Shown here: positions 35,052 through 43,012 of the stretch, in pieces
Position numbering within the stretch: position 1 is the first letter of the stretch
Layout: every line of letters starts with the position of its first letter
Assembly: GCA_017477205.1 (NCBI GenBank)
Contig: JAFUXE010000013.1
Location: 11,264 to 75,263 of the forward strand
From: Alloprevotella sp.
GTDB taxonomy: Bacteria; Bacteroidota; Bacteroidia; Bacteroidales; Bacteroidaceae
Direction of reading: 5' to 3'
Length of the DNA stretch: 64,000 nt
Notes under the pieces: generated by a model
The model's input: only the letters and a program-made list of their open reading frames with translations
Database searches by the model: none
What the model was told of the DNA's origin: nothing
Position numbers and translations under genes: made by a program

Positions 35052-36041
35052 TCAGAGTTTTCCCAGGATGCGGTCCATCACCCAGTTCACGGGCGTGGCG
35101 CTGACGCAGTCGCATTCGCAGACGGCTTTGTCCTGGAGGTGCTCGATGACGTTGCGGATGAGGGGCAGCTGTACGTACTTGGGGTTGCCGGGGTTGAAGT
35201 ACTGGCGGCCGGAGGCGTTGTAGAGGATGATGGGGTCGTAGGTGAAGACGGAGAAGCGGAGCTTTCCGCTGTCGCCGATGATGTCGATGCAGTCCTCGCG
35301 CCCCGTCTCGTCGGTCACGAAGCACCAGGAGCCGCTTCCCGGCAGGCCGTCGGCAAAGCGGAAGCAGGCGCTGACGGTGTCCTCCGTCGTGTAGAGTCCG
35401 CCTCGGTTCGCTTGGTAGCCGGTGGCCTCGATGATGGGGCCGAACATCTGCTGGAGGAGGTCTATCTGGTGGGGGGCGAGGTCGTAGAAGTAGCCGCCGC
35501 CGGCGATGTCCGGCTGTACGCGCCAGGGGAGGTCGCGGCTGTTGTAGTCAAGGTCGCGCGGGGGCACGGCGAAGCGTATCTGCACGTTGAGCACCTTGCC
35601 GACGGCGCCCTCGCGCACCATGGAGAACACTTTCTGGAAGTAGGGCAGGTAGCGGCGGTAGTAGGCGACGAAGCAGGGCACGCCCGTCGTCTCGGAGATG
35701 CGGTTGATGCGACAGCAGTCCTCGTAGTTTGCCGCCATGGGCTTTTCCACATAGACGGGTAGGCCCGCCTTCATGGCCATGATGGCGTAGGTGGCGTGCG
35801 TGGAGGGCGGCGTGGCGATATAGACGGCGTTGACCTCCGGGTCGTCAAGGAGCTCCACGGGGTCTGTGTACCAGCGGGGAATGTTGTGGCGGCGGGCATA
35901 GTCGGCGGCTTTCTCCCTGTTGCGGCGCATGACGGCGACGACTTCCGAGCCGTCAACGAGGCTGAAGGCCGGGCCGCTTTTCTTCTCCGTGGCTTCGCCG
36001 CAGCCGATGAAGCCCCAGCGTATCTGTTTCGTCTGGTTCAT
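35052..36041 (-). CDS. Gfo/Idh/MocA family NAD(P)-dependent oxidoreductase
   Basis: 329 residues from ATG 36041, overlapping the gmk-nadD stop (ATGA). Rossmann fold: RWGFIGCGEATEKKSGPAF (variant GxGxxx), VYIATPPSTHATYAIMAMKAG, then the family EKPMA motif with the catalytic Lys. The C-terminal beta-sheet domain contains GGGYFYDLAPHQIDLLQQMFG, where the His is the usual catalytic His. These enzymes act on sugars or inositols; the substrate here is unknown. Confidence 0.9.
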   Translation of the reverse strand: MNQTKQIRWGFIGCGEATEKKSGPAFSLVDGSEVVAVMRRNREKAADYARRHNIPRWYTDPVELLDDPEVNAVYIATPPSTHATYAIMAMKAGLPVYVEKPMAANYEDCCRINRISETTGVPCFVAYYRRYLPYFQKVFSMVREGAVGKVLNVQIRFAVPPRDLDYNSRDLPWRVQPDIAGGGYFYDLAPHQIDLLQQMFGPIIEATGYQANRGGLYTTEDTVSACFRFADGLPGSGSWCFVTDETGREDCIDIIGDSGKLRFSVFTYDPIILYNASGRQYFNPGNPKYVQLPLIRNVIEHLQDKAVCECDCVSATPVNWVMDRILGKL

Positions 36042-37225
36042 AGCGTCTTGTAGTGGCGTGCCACGTCGGGGATGATGGGCTCGGGGACAAGTCCGGCGAG
36101 GTCTTCCCCGTCGCGTGCGCGGCGGCGTATGTCGGTGGAGGAGATGTCGAGCAGGGGCGCCTGCACGAGGCTGATGCCTTGCCGTGCGCGTGCTTTGAGG
36201 GTGGGGGAGAGGGCGGTGTCCTTCCGGGGATAGACGATGAGGCGCGTGGTGCGCAGGATGTCGTCCGTGTGTGCCCACTGGTCGAAGCGTTCCGCGTTGT
36301 CGCCGCCGATGAGCAGGGCGAACTCGCGCCCGGGATATGCCTTGCGCAGGGCTTCCAGCGTTGTCCACGTGTAGGACGGGCGCGGCAGGTGGAATTCAAA
36401 GTCGCAGGGGCGGATGAGCGTTTCCCCCTCCAGGGCTTTCGTGGCTAATGCGAGGCGCACGTCTTCCGCCATCAATCCGTCGTCAGCCTTCAGGGGGTTC
36501 TGCGGCGACACCATGAGCCACACTTCGTCGGCCATGCCCTGGCGGAGCACTTCGCGGGCGAGTGCCACGTGTCCGCAGTGCAGGGGGTTGAAGGAGCCTC
36601 CGAACAGGGCGGTGCGCACGGGGCGGCTGTCCTTCAGGAAGGCGGCCACCTTCTGCATGGCCTCTGCCTTTGCCGCCTGCAGGTCGTCGTTGACGACGAC
36701 GGTGTCGAAGCGCGGCGCGAAGCTGAGCTCGAACTCGGCGCGGGCGATGCGGTCGTCGATGACGGCGGGGGCGTCCGTACCGCGGCTCTCAAGGCGGCGG
36801 CGCAGCTCGGCGATGCTGGGGGGCTGGATGAAGAGGCTCAGGGCGCGGTCGCCGTAGATGCGCTTGATGTTCTCGCCGCCGATGACGTCGAGGTCCAGGA
36901 CGACGTTCTCCCCGGCTTCGAGGCGGCGGTCCACCTCCGAGCGCAGCGTGCCGTAGAAGCGGCCGGCATAGACCTCGCAGTATTCCAGGAAGTCGCCGGC
37001 CTCGATGCGGCGGCGGAAGTCGGCCTCGGAGATGAAGTAGTACTCCACGCCGTCCTGCTCCGTGCCGCGCGGCGGGCGGCTGGTGGCGGAGATGGAGAAG
37101 TGCAGGTTCAGCCCCTGCTGCATCAGGTGGGCGATGATGGTGCTCTTTCCCGTCCCCGACGGCGCGCAGACGATGACGAGGCGTCCCTGTCCAGGCTTGA
37201 AGTCCTTGTTCTCTTCTCGGTTCAT
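36038..37225 (-). CDS. gmk-nadD: Guanylate kinase-nicotinate mononucleotide adenylyltransferase fusion
   Basis: 395 residues in one uninterrupted frame. Residues 1-198 are guanylate kinase: P-loop APSGTGKST (21-29), SATSRPPRG, GVEYYFI, and DRIARAEFELSFAP. Residues 204-395 are NadD: TALFGGSFNPLHCGHV (205-220), LIGGDNAERFDQW, and DISSTDIRRRA. The junction is only about five residues (KDSRPVR) and has no internal Met. In relatives gmk and nadD are neighbouring separate genes, so this looks like a stop-codon-loss fusion linking GDP supply and NAD synthesis enzymes. Overlaps yicC upstream and the oxidoreductase downstream by four bases each. A sequencing error joining two genes cannot be excluded. 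Confidence 0.9.
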   Translation of the reverse strand: MNREENKDFKPGQGRLVIVCAPSGTGKSTIIAHLMQQGLNLHFSISATSRPPRGTEQDGVEYYFISEADFRRRIEAGDFLEYCEVYAGRFYGTLRSEVDRRLEAGENVVLDLDVIGGENIKRIYGDRALSLFIQPPSIAELRRRLESRGTDAPAVIDDRIARAEFELSFAPRFDTVVVNDDLQAAKAEAMQKVAAFLKDSRPVRTALFGGSFNPLHCGHVALAREVLRQGMADEVWLMVSPQNPLKADDGLMAEDVRLALATKALEGETLIRPCDFEFHLPRPSYTWTTLEALRKAYPGREFALLIGGDNAERFDQWAHTDDILRTTRLIVYPRKDTALSPTLKARARQGISLVQAPLLDISSTDIRRRARDGEDLAGLVPEPIIPDVARHYKTL

Positions 37226-38100
37226 AAGGCGTTCAGTACTTGTTCTTTAATCTGCTCCAGTTCGTCCTTCATGCGAACCACGATGTTCTGCATCTCGGCC
37301 TGGTTGCTCTTGGAGCCGGTGGTGTTGATTTCGCGTCCCATCTCCTGGGCGATGAAGCCCAGCTGCTTGCCCTGCCCGGGCGCTGCGTCAAGGGTGCGGA
37401 GGAAGTAGTCGAGGTGGTTCGTCAGGCGCTGGCGCTCCTCGCTGATGTCAAGTTTCTCGATGTAGTAGATGAGCTCCTGCTCAAGGCGTCCGCGGTCGTA
37501 GTCCACGCCGCGCAGTTCCGCGAGGCGTTCCTCGAGCTGCTGGCGGATTTTCTTCACGCGTCCTTCCTCGTAGGGGCGTATCTCCTCCATGCAGGCGCGT
37601 ATGTTGGCCACTTTCTCGCGGAACTTCTCCTCCAGGGCCCTGCCTTCCTGGAGGCGGAAGGCCTGCAGGGCGTCCAGGGCTTCGTCCACGGCGCGGCTCG
37701 CGACGGCCCACTCCTCGTCCGTCAGCGTCTCGGCCTGCGTCGCGGACGTCAGGTCGGGCAGGCGCACCAGGAGGCTCCAGATGTCCTCCTCGCGCAGGGC
37801 GATGCCGCGCTCGCGGCTGATGGTGCGGAGCTGCTCGGCGTAGGCGGCGGCGACGTCGGCGTTCAGGGGGCTGGCCGTGGTGGCGGCGTCCTTCTCCGTC
37901 CAGATGCAGAGGTCCACCTTGCCGCGCGTCAGCTTCTCGGCCACGCGCTTGCGCAGCTCCATCTCGCGCTCGCGGTAGAGGGAGGCCAGGCGCATGGAGA
38001 GGTCCAGCGCCTTCGAGTTGAGCGACTTGATTTCAACGTGTATCTTCTTGCCCTCAAAGTGGGCCTCGGCCTTGCCGTAGCCGGTCATGGAGTGTATCAT
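37222..38100 (-). CDS. yicC: YicC family protein
   Basis: 292 residues from ATG 38100 (MIHSMTGYGKAE, the family start). The frame is open to 38265 only through repeat DNA. YicC-type proteins are implicated in RNA endonuclease activity and stationary-phase survival. Features: N-terminal VEIKSLNSKALDLSMRL and the C-terminal DUF1732 part LGFIAQEMGREINTTGSKSN. First gene of the operon and, as in many bacteria, directly upstream of gmk. Confidence 0.94.
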   Translation of the reverse strand: MIHSMTGYGKAEAHFEGKKIHVEIKSLNSKALDLSMRLASLYREREMELRKRVAEKLTRGKVDLCIWTEKDAATTASPLNADVAAAYAEQLRTISRERGIALREEDIWSLLVRLPDLTSATQAETLTDEEWAVASRAVDEALDALQAFRLQEGRALEEKFREKVANIRACMEEIRPYEEGRVKKIRQQLEERLAELRGVDYDRGRLEQELIYYIEKLDISEERQRLTNHLDYFLRTLDAAPGQGKQLGFIAQEMGREINTTGSKSNQAEMQNIVVRMKDELEQIKEQVLNAL

Positions 38101-38192
38101 TTCTTTTCCTTTTTTTTGTTTTGGCCGCGAAGATACGGCTTTTTTGCGAGAAGCCCGTGCCCGCGCGCCGTTTTCTTTCAGGAAGGCTTGTA

Positions 38193-38342
38193 GTGACGAG
38201 TGACAAGTGACGAGTGACAAGTGACGGGCTCTGCCTCGTGCATGCGCGCTAATCCTTAATGACAATCAACAAACCTAAAAACCTAAAAACCTAAAAACCT
38301 AAAAACCTAAAGTGCTGCCTCGTGCATGCGCGCGAATCCTTA
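38193..38342. repeat. Cluster of tandem and direct repeats upstream of yicC
   Basis: Three layers: five GTGAC(G/A)A heptamers at 38193-38227; a 28-bp direct repeat with one mismatch (CTGCCTCGTGCATGCGCGC then AATCCTTA) at 38231-38258 and 38315-38342; and between them exactly five copies of AAACCTAA at 38271-38310. No gene lies in 38101-38402. The copy number of the octamer could vary. Confidence 0.9.
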
Positions 38343-38402
38343 TTCTCTATGGTCTCCACGGCGGCGCAAATGGGGAAATAATACAAAAAAAACGGAAAAA
38401 GT

Positions 38403-38433
38403 TTTGCCATATCAAAAAAAGCCCATACTTTTG
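38403..38433 (+). promoter_or_regulatory. Promoter of the tRNA cluster
   Basis: TTTG at 38403-38406, 19-base spacer, TACTTTTG at 38426-38433: a full match to the Bacteroidetes -33/-7 consensus, 43 bases before tRNA-Gly. Confidence 0.8.
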
Positions 38434-38476
38434 CACCGCATTTGAGCGAAAGTGCCTCCCGAAACAGGGAGAAGAG

Positions 38477-38549
38477 GCGGAAATAGCTCAGTTGGTAGAG
38501 CACAACCTTGCCAAGGTTGGGGTCGCGGGTCCGAGTCCCGTTTTCCGCT
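38477..38549 (+). tRNA. tRNA-Gly (GCC), copy 1
   Basis: 73 nt, acceptor GCGGAAA with TTTCCGC, anticodon loop TTGCCAA giving GCC. Identical to the copy at 38888. Confidence 0.96.
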
Positions 38550-38604
38550 CTTGACATGATGGACAACACACACAGCATGATGTCTCCCCATGCAGGTTGC
38601 ATCA

Positions 38605-38687
38605 GCCCAGGTGGCGGAATGGTAGACGCGCTAGTTTCAGGTACTAGTGTCTTCGCGGACGTGCAGGTTCGAGTCCTGTTCTGGGCA
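38605..38687 (+). tRNA. tRNA-Leu (CAG)
   Basis: 83 nt with a long variable arm. Acceptor GCCCAGG with TCTGGGC, anticodon loop TTTCAGGTA giving CAG, T-loop TTCGAGT. Confidence 0.94.
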
Positions 38688-38773
38688 CACGCTCCTGCCA
38701 GTACAGCGGAGCCGCCCTGCGGACGGGCATCAGCTGACAGACAGGCTTCCCCGCAAGGGAAGGGAAAGAAAAT

Positions 38774-38857
38774 GGAGAGGTGGCGGAATTGGTAGACGCG
38801 CTACTTTGAGGGGGTAGTGTCAATTACGACGTGGGAGTTCGAGTCTCCTCCTCTTCA
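38774..38857 (+). tRNA. tRNA-Leu (GAG)
   Basis: 84 nt with a long variable arm. Acceptor GGAGAGG with CCTCTTC (one G-T), anticodon loop TTTGAGGGG giving GAG. Confidence 0.94.
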
Positions 38858-38887
38858 CACGCTTTCGGAAGTGGGTTGTCCACGACT

Positions 38888-38960
38888 GCGGAAATAGCTC
38901 AGTTGGTAGAGCACAACCTTGCCAAGGTTGGGGTCGCGGGTCCGAGTCCCGTTTTCCGCT
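38888..38960 (+). tRNA. tRNA-Gly (GCC), copy 2
   Basis: Exact 73-nt duplicate of the tRNA at 38477, so the cluster reads Gly-Leu-Leu-Gly. Confidence 0.96.
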
Positions 38961-39065
38961 CTCCGTTCGCAAAAATGAATAATCCCCCGCGTTTATTCAT
39001 TTTTCGTTTTAAATAGGCATATAGAAGTTTTATTCAAAGACAGAAAAACAGCAACCGCGTTTCCG

Positions 39066-39701
39066 ATGAATATCTACGCACGATTCTTCGACCACGACAT
39101 CCTTGCGCACAATGCCGACGAGCTCCTTGAGTTCCTGGGCTCCCTGCAGGGCATCACGCTCACCGACCACCTCGTGGCCGACATACGAAACTATATCAAT
39201 GGCGACATGCCCTATCCCAAGCGCTACAAGGTGCGTCCGCGGATATACTTCATCCTCATCAAGACACAGGCCGCGAGCATGGAAGAGTTCAAGGCCCACA
39301 AGAAGGACGAGAGCGGCGAGCCCCGTCCCATCCGCAACGAGGAGCAGTCCAAGGCGCGCGAGGCACGCATCCTCGCCCTGGCAGAGCCCAACCGCGGATG
39401 GTACCACGCCAAGATACTCTTCAAGCGTGTGCTCCCCATACCCGGCACCGGCAAGTTCCAGTACCAGGACACGGACTTCCAGGCGCTCATCCTCGCCGAC
39501 TCCGGCCAGGACTGCTACAACCGCCTCGTGAACCACCTGAAGAACCGCCCCGACGTGGACATGCGCAGCCAGTTCCCCTCCACGCGCGGCAACAGCTTCG
39601 AATACCGCTTCCTCGGTGCGACGCTGCCGCAGCGCCTCACTCCCGCAGCGGAGGCGAAGGCAGAGGCCCTGAAGGAAGCCGCCGTTCCCGCCGAGGCATA
39701 A
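39066..39701 (+). CDS. Conserved hypothetical cytosolic protein
   Basis: 211 residues starting MNIYARFFDHD. No signal peptide or membrane helix. It is mixed alpha/beta with VRPRIYFILIKTQ, RGWYHAKILFKRVLP and a C-terminal Ala/Glu-rich tail. It looks like a real gene (host-like codon use, clean start between tRNAs), but I do not recognise the family. Flanked by the Gly-Leu-Leu-Gly tRNA cluster and tRNA-Arg. Confidence 0.7.
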   Translation: MNIYARFFDHDILAHNADELLEFLGSLQGITLTDHLVADIRNYINGDMPYPKRYKVRPRIYFILIKTQAASMEEFKAHKKDESGEPRPIRNEEQSKAREARILALAEPNRGWYHAKILFKRVLPIPGTGKFQYQDTDFQALILADSGQDCYNRLVNHLKNRPDVDMRSQFPSTRGNSFEYRFLGATLPQRLTPAAEAKAEALKEAAVPAEA

Positions 39702-39769
39702 AGCCCGCGTGCGTCCCCGCGACGTTCCGGAAGCCCGCAAGACATATTGCCGCGCCCCGTGCGTGAGCA

Positions 39770-39843
39770 GGTTCCGTAGCTCAGCTGGATAGAGCAACAG
39801 CCTTCTAAGCTGTGGGTCTTGGGTTCGAATCCCAACGGAATCA
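39770..39843 (+). tRNA. tRNA-Arg (TCT)
   Basis: 74 nt. Acceptor GGTTCCG with CGGAATC (one G-T), anticodon loop CTTCTAA giving TCT, T-loop TTCGAAT. Its 3' end is partly repeated at 39947, and accessory genes follow. Confidence 0.95.
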
Positions 39844-39845
39844 CT

Positions 39846-39909
39846 ATCGAAAAAGGAGAATTAAGTATGGAAAGCTTGCTTTCAGATATTTAATTCTCCT
39901 TTTTTCGAT
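39846..39909 (+). terminator. Long hairpin terminator after tRNA-Arg
   Basis: Nearly perfect 19-20 bp stem (left arm from ATCGAAAAAGGAGAATTAA, right arm its complement ending 39909) around a ~25-nt loop, with a T-run inside the right arm. Confidence 0.8.
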
Positions 39910-39946
39910 GTAAGATTGGCCCGTGGCAGGGTGGGGAGGCGCGAAG

Positions 39947-39967
39947 CGAATCCCCAACGGAATCACT
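39947..39967. repeat. Partial copy of the tRNA-Arg 3' end, att-like
   Basis: CGAATCCCCAACGGAATCAC plus T repeats tRNA-Arg bases 39826-39845 with one inserted C. Such partial tRNA copies mark integration or excision of mobile elements; no integrase is visible. Confidence 0.6.
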
Positions 39968-39968
39968 T

Positions 39969-40166
39969 GCCCCCTCCCACCTCCCCCCCCTCCGGGGGAG
40001 GCTTTCAGATACCCCTGAGGAGTTCCCGGCTCAAAAGCAACAATCCCCCCGCAAGGACACAGATGTCTTGCGGGGGATTTGTCATTCAAGGGATTCTTTC
40101 GCCGCTCTGTAAGTCTCCCCCGGAGGGGGGAGATTTAGAGGGGGCTTGGGGGAGGTTAGAGGGGGC
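39969..40166 (+). repeat. 198-bp inverted-repeat element with central hairpin, copy 1
   Basis: Ends are inverted repeats beginning GCCCCCTC, with inner CCCCTCCGGGGGAGG blocks. The centre is a hairpin (40042-40079, AATCCCCCCGCAAG with CTTGCGGGGGATT). The same element occurs inverted at 47371-47564. The right end reaches the stop codon of the HU-like gene, for which the hairpin may act as terminator. Confidence 0.85.
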
Positions 40167-40570
40167 TACTCTTCCTCCTCCGTCACCGTTTCGTTGACGA
40201 AGCTGACCATGGGGTTCTCGCGTGAGCAGTCGTAGCGGAACTGGCTGGTGGGGCGGAAGCGGATGCGCAGGGCGCGGATGTTGTCGGCCGTGAACTTCTG
40301 CTTCGTCTCCGAGCCCTTCGAGGAGCAGGTGCTGGAGAACGTGCCGATTTCAGGCAGCGTGACGCTCATGCCCGAGCGGATGGAGCTGACGAGCTCGTCC
40401 TTGAGGCTGGAGAGCACGGCCAGGACGTCGGCGCGCGTGCAGGTGTTCTTCTGCACGATGTTCTCGACGAACTGCTTCTCTGCGATGGAACCATGTTGGA
40501 TGCTGGCGTAGTACTTTACGCTCTTGTCGCGGGGCGACTTCTTGGGGATTACCTTAAAGCGAATTGCCAT
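40166..40570 (-). CDS. HU-family DNA-binding protein (HU-HIG type)
   Basis: 134 residues. Longer than classical HU, with the Bacteroidetes HU-like layout: MAIRFKVIPKKSPRDKSVKYY, then KQFVENIVQKNTCTRADVLAVLSSLKDEL helices, a SVTLPEIGTFSSTCSSKG beta-arm region and an acidic TVTEEEE tail. Members bind DNA as architectural proteins. It has its own full promoter and follows the replication-type genes of the island. Confidence 0.85.
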   Translation of the reverse strand: MAIRFKVIPKKSPRDKSVKYYASIQHGSIAEKQFVENIVQKNTCTRADVLAVLSSLKDELVSSIRSGMSVTLPEIGTFSSTCSSKGSETKQKFTADNIRALRIRFRPTSQFRYDCSRENPMVSFVNETVTEEEE

Positions 40571-40627
40571 AATGTAAATAATTTAAGTTGATGATGAATA
40601 ATTTGTTTTTTGTCCTTTTGGACACTA

Positions 40628-40658
40628 CAAAAGTACTAATTTTCTTTGATATAGCAAA
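40628..40658 (-). promoter_or_regulatory. Promoter of the HU-like gene
   Basis: Minus-strand TTTG (40658-40655), 19-base spacer, TACTTTTG (40635-40628), 57 bases before the start codon. Full consensus match. Confidence 0.75.
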
Positions 40659-40709
40659 ATGTTTTGCTGCTTTTCTATATTAAAAAATATAAAAAAATCA
40701 GAATGTTTT

Positions 40710-40809
40710 CGTCACGGCATCTTGCGGCCGTCATCACGGCATCTGAACCGTTTCGTCACAGCAGACAAATCCATCCGTCACGGCATTTCGCGGCCGTCGC
40801 CACGGCATC
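40710..40809. repeat. Iteron-like direct repeats beside an AT-rich tract
   Basis: Two 34-bp repeats (40710-40743 and 40776-40809) share CGTCACGGCAT, GCGGCCGTC and CACGGCATC blocks with few differences, period 66 bp. A weaker partial copy (CGTCACAGCA) lies at 40754. A strongly AT-rich tract (about 40655-40700) adjoins. The layout beside primase-like and RepA-like genes resembles a replication origin. Confidence 0.6.
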
Positions 40810-40814
40810 CTGCG

Positions 40815-41729
40815 CTACGGAGGGTGCAGCAGGAGGTCGGCCAGGTCCGTGTTGGCGGGGTACTGCTCCATGCGCTCGGAGACGGTGTACTGCAGGCCGC
40901 TGGTGCGCTGCATCGCCGCCTGCCATTTCCCGAGGCATCCGCTGTCAGGGAAGAGCGTGAAGCGGCGTCCGCGCAGGCATTCCAGCTTCTCCGCGTTCAG
41001 GCCCCCGCTGCCGCAGGTGGCCAGCCAGAGGTGCCCGGGCTGGCAGGCGGCCATGACGAGGGCCGTCTTCTCGCTCTCCACGATGCATACGTGCCTGCGG
41101 GGGTATTTGGGCAGCAGGTGCTGCCCGAAGAGGCACTGGCGGAGCTGCCAGCCGGGCGGCAGCAGCCCTTGCTTGATAAGGGCCACGTGCGTCCAGCCCT
41201 GGTAGCCTTCGCGGTGGCCGTCCGCGCGGTACTGCATGACGTGGCCGCCGTGGACGCGCTGCCGTTCGTCCGTCTGCCAGAAGATGACGCAGCCCCTGCG
41301 CGTGGCTCCGAGGGCGTAGTCCTCATAGACTTCCTGCAACGCCTCCCGTGCGAGGCCGAGCCTGCGGGCAGCGTCCGTGGAAAGCCACTGCCAGAACACG
41401 CTCTGCGGCGAATGGCTGCGCAGGACGTATTCCTGCGGTATGGGCTGGAACGGCGGCGGAGGGGGCGGCACGTAGCGCTTCCCGGGGCATTGCGGGGCCA
41501 GCCTTGCCCACTGGTTGTCGCGGAAGTATTCCGAGGGCTTGTAGTGGTAGCCGCAGGAGTGCTGGTGGTCGCACTTTCCCACCTCCCCGCCCACGTAGCT
41601 GCAGTCCGCATGGGTATCCACGTAGCGCACGAAGCAGCGCGGGCGTCCGCACGCGGGGCACGCCGTCTTCTGCTGCCGCCGTCCCGTCACGCGCGGCGTT
41701 TCAAGTCGGTAACGATAGTCTGTGTTCAT
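40815..41729 (-). CDS. Toprim/zinc-finger primase-like protein (DUF6371-like)
   Basis: 304 residues from ATG 41729 (MNTDYRYRLE); an in-frame ATG at 41753 is also possible. N-terminal zinc-binding segment CPACGRPRCF with a later CDHQHSCGYHY. The Toprim-like core has VCIVESEKTALVMA (acidic Glu) and TLFPDSGCLGKW (Asp). It resembles the DUF6371 proteins of Bacteroidetes mobile elements, thought to act as primase-type replication factors. Located downstream of a RepA-like ATPase, with iteron-like repeats at its 3' end. Confidence 0.72.
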   Translation of the reverse strand: MNTDYRYRLETPRVTGRRQQKTACPACGRPRCFVRYVDTHADCSYVGGEVGKCDHQHSCGYHYKPSEYFRDNQWARLAPQCPGKRYVPPPPPPFQPIPQEYVLRSHSPQSVFWQWLSTDAARRLGLAREALQEVYEDYALGATRRGCVIFWQTDERQRVHGGHVMQYRADGHREGYQGWTHVALIKQGLLPPGWQLRQCLFGQHLLPKYPRRHVCIVESEKTALVMAACQPGHLWLATCGSGGLNAEKLECLRGRRFTLFPDSGCLGKWQAAMQRTSGLQYTVSERMEQYPANTDLADLLLHPP

Positions 41730-41845
41730 GAGATTGATAGAATAATAATACATTGTCAGTGTGATTTTGTTGGCGATTCTCGTTCGTTGTTGGAGCCGCT
41801 ATATATATAGGCGGCTCCGACAACAAACAAAAATCTTATCGCGGC

Positions 41846-43012
41846 TCAGAGGTTCAGCAACATGTTGTTGGGGTCTTGTATCATACCGTCGATTTCAACG
41901 ACAGCATTATCCTTGAGCCATTCTGAGATGTACGTAGCGACTGTGGGGCGCTTCCTTTCGAGCACCTTTACGAGGATTTCCGTCAGTTGTTTCCTGCTGA
42001 CAAAGCCTCCCTTGTCGCGAATTATACGCAGGCATTGTTCGAGACGTGCCTTCTTCTCTTTTTCAAGAGTCTCCTGCCTCCTTTGAAGCTGTTCTGCCTT
42101 GCGCTGCTCCTGGAGCTGCCGGTGCAGTTCGTCTGCATCCACGATGTGCCCATCCTGGTCGAATGCTATGCTCCAATCGGAAGGTTCCTCATGGCGCGCT
42201 TCAGAACAAGACACGGTGATGACCCTGCTGCCGCGTTCCTTGGAGCACTCCAGCACCGTGGCAGCCTTCTGTGCCAGCATCGTGCCCAGGTGACCACGCA
42301 TGTTATGGTCCTCCTCGGCCTTGTTGGTGTGGAGCACGCAGACGATGGCGCAGTTATGCTCGTCGCAGAGCACCAGCAGATCCTTGATGAGCGTTTTGGC
42401 CAGCGCCTCGTCGTTGAACGAGGCAACAAACTCCACGATGCCGTCAATGAACACCACTTGAGGCTTCTCGTCCTCAATAGCCTGATGCAGCATCGGCAGC
42501 AAGTCGTCCTGTTCGCAGCGGCGCAGCGACTGAAGCACCACGCGGTCATTGACGTAGTCCGGGTCAAGCCCCGTCATCTGCATCACGTCCAGGATAATCC
42601 GCTTCGTGTCCGTGCGGCTTTGCTCTGTGTCAAAAAACAGGATTTTCGGCTTCTCCAGCAGCGACTTCAGGCGGAACTTCTCCCCCAGCAGGAGAGCCGC
42701 CATTATAACCTTCAGCGCTGTTGTCTTGCCGGCTTTCTGCTTGGCTTTCACGGCATGGATGTCGCGCAGGGCGAAGATGCCCTTGTCGTCCACTTGCAAA
42801 GAATACTCTTCAGGCGGCACCTCCGTATCAGTACGGATTCGCGTCTCCCTCAGAATCTTCCGCAACCGCTCGTGCTCGCGCTCCTCCGCGGTGGGTTGGT
42901 TTACAGCCTCGCCCACGATGTCCTGCACCGCCAGGGCTTGGCCGTTCACTTGTCCAGCCAGGCCTTCCGCCTGCTGAACGTTAATGCGATTGGAATTAAT
43001 CGCTTTTGTCAT
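41846..43012 (-). CDS. RepA-like AAA ATPase of a mobile element
   Basis: 388 residues. RecA-fold ATPase of the AAA_25/RepA type: Walker A AKQKAGKTTALK (the first Gly is replaced, as in several Bacteroidetes members), a KILFFDTEQS strand, Walker B QVVFIDGIVEF and a VCVLHTNKAEEDHN motif. The C-terminus from ~300 is a coiled coil followed by a winged-helix-like region. Together with the Toprim gene 116 bases downstream it forms a replication-initiation pair typical of plasmids and integrative elements. Confidence 0.78.
   Translation of the reverse strand: MTKAINSNRINVQQAEGLAGQVNGQALAVQDIVGEAVNQPTAEEREHERLRKILRETRIRTDTEVPPEEYSLQVDDKGIFALRDIHAVKAKQKAGKTTALKVIMAALLLGEKFRLKSLLEKPKILFFDTEQSRTDTKRIILDVMQMTGLDPDYVNDRVVLQSLRRCEQDDLLPMLHQAIEDEKPQVVFIDGIVEFVASFNDEALAKTLIKDLLVLCDEHNCAIVCVLHTNKAEEDHNMRGHLGTMLAQKAATVLECSKERGSRVITVSCSEARHEEPSDWSIAFDQDGHIVDADELHRQLQEQRKAEQLQRRQETLEKEKKARLEQCLRIIRDKGGFVSRKQLTEILVKVLERKRPTVATYISEWLKDNAVVEIDGMIQDPNNMLLNL

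Noticed and set aside
33702..35762. 686-codon plus-strand frame opposite DUF4421 and the oxidoreductase
   Set aside because: Shadow composition, crosses a gene boundary on the other strand, no recognisable domains.
38271..38310. Telomere-like sequence
   Set aside because: AAACCTAA resembles plant telomere repeats by chance; it is an internal bacterial tandem repeat.
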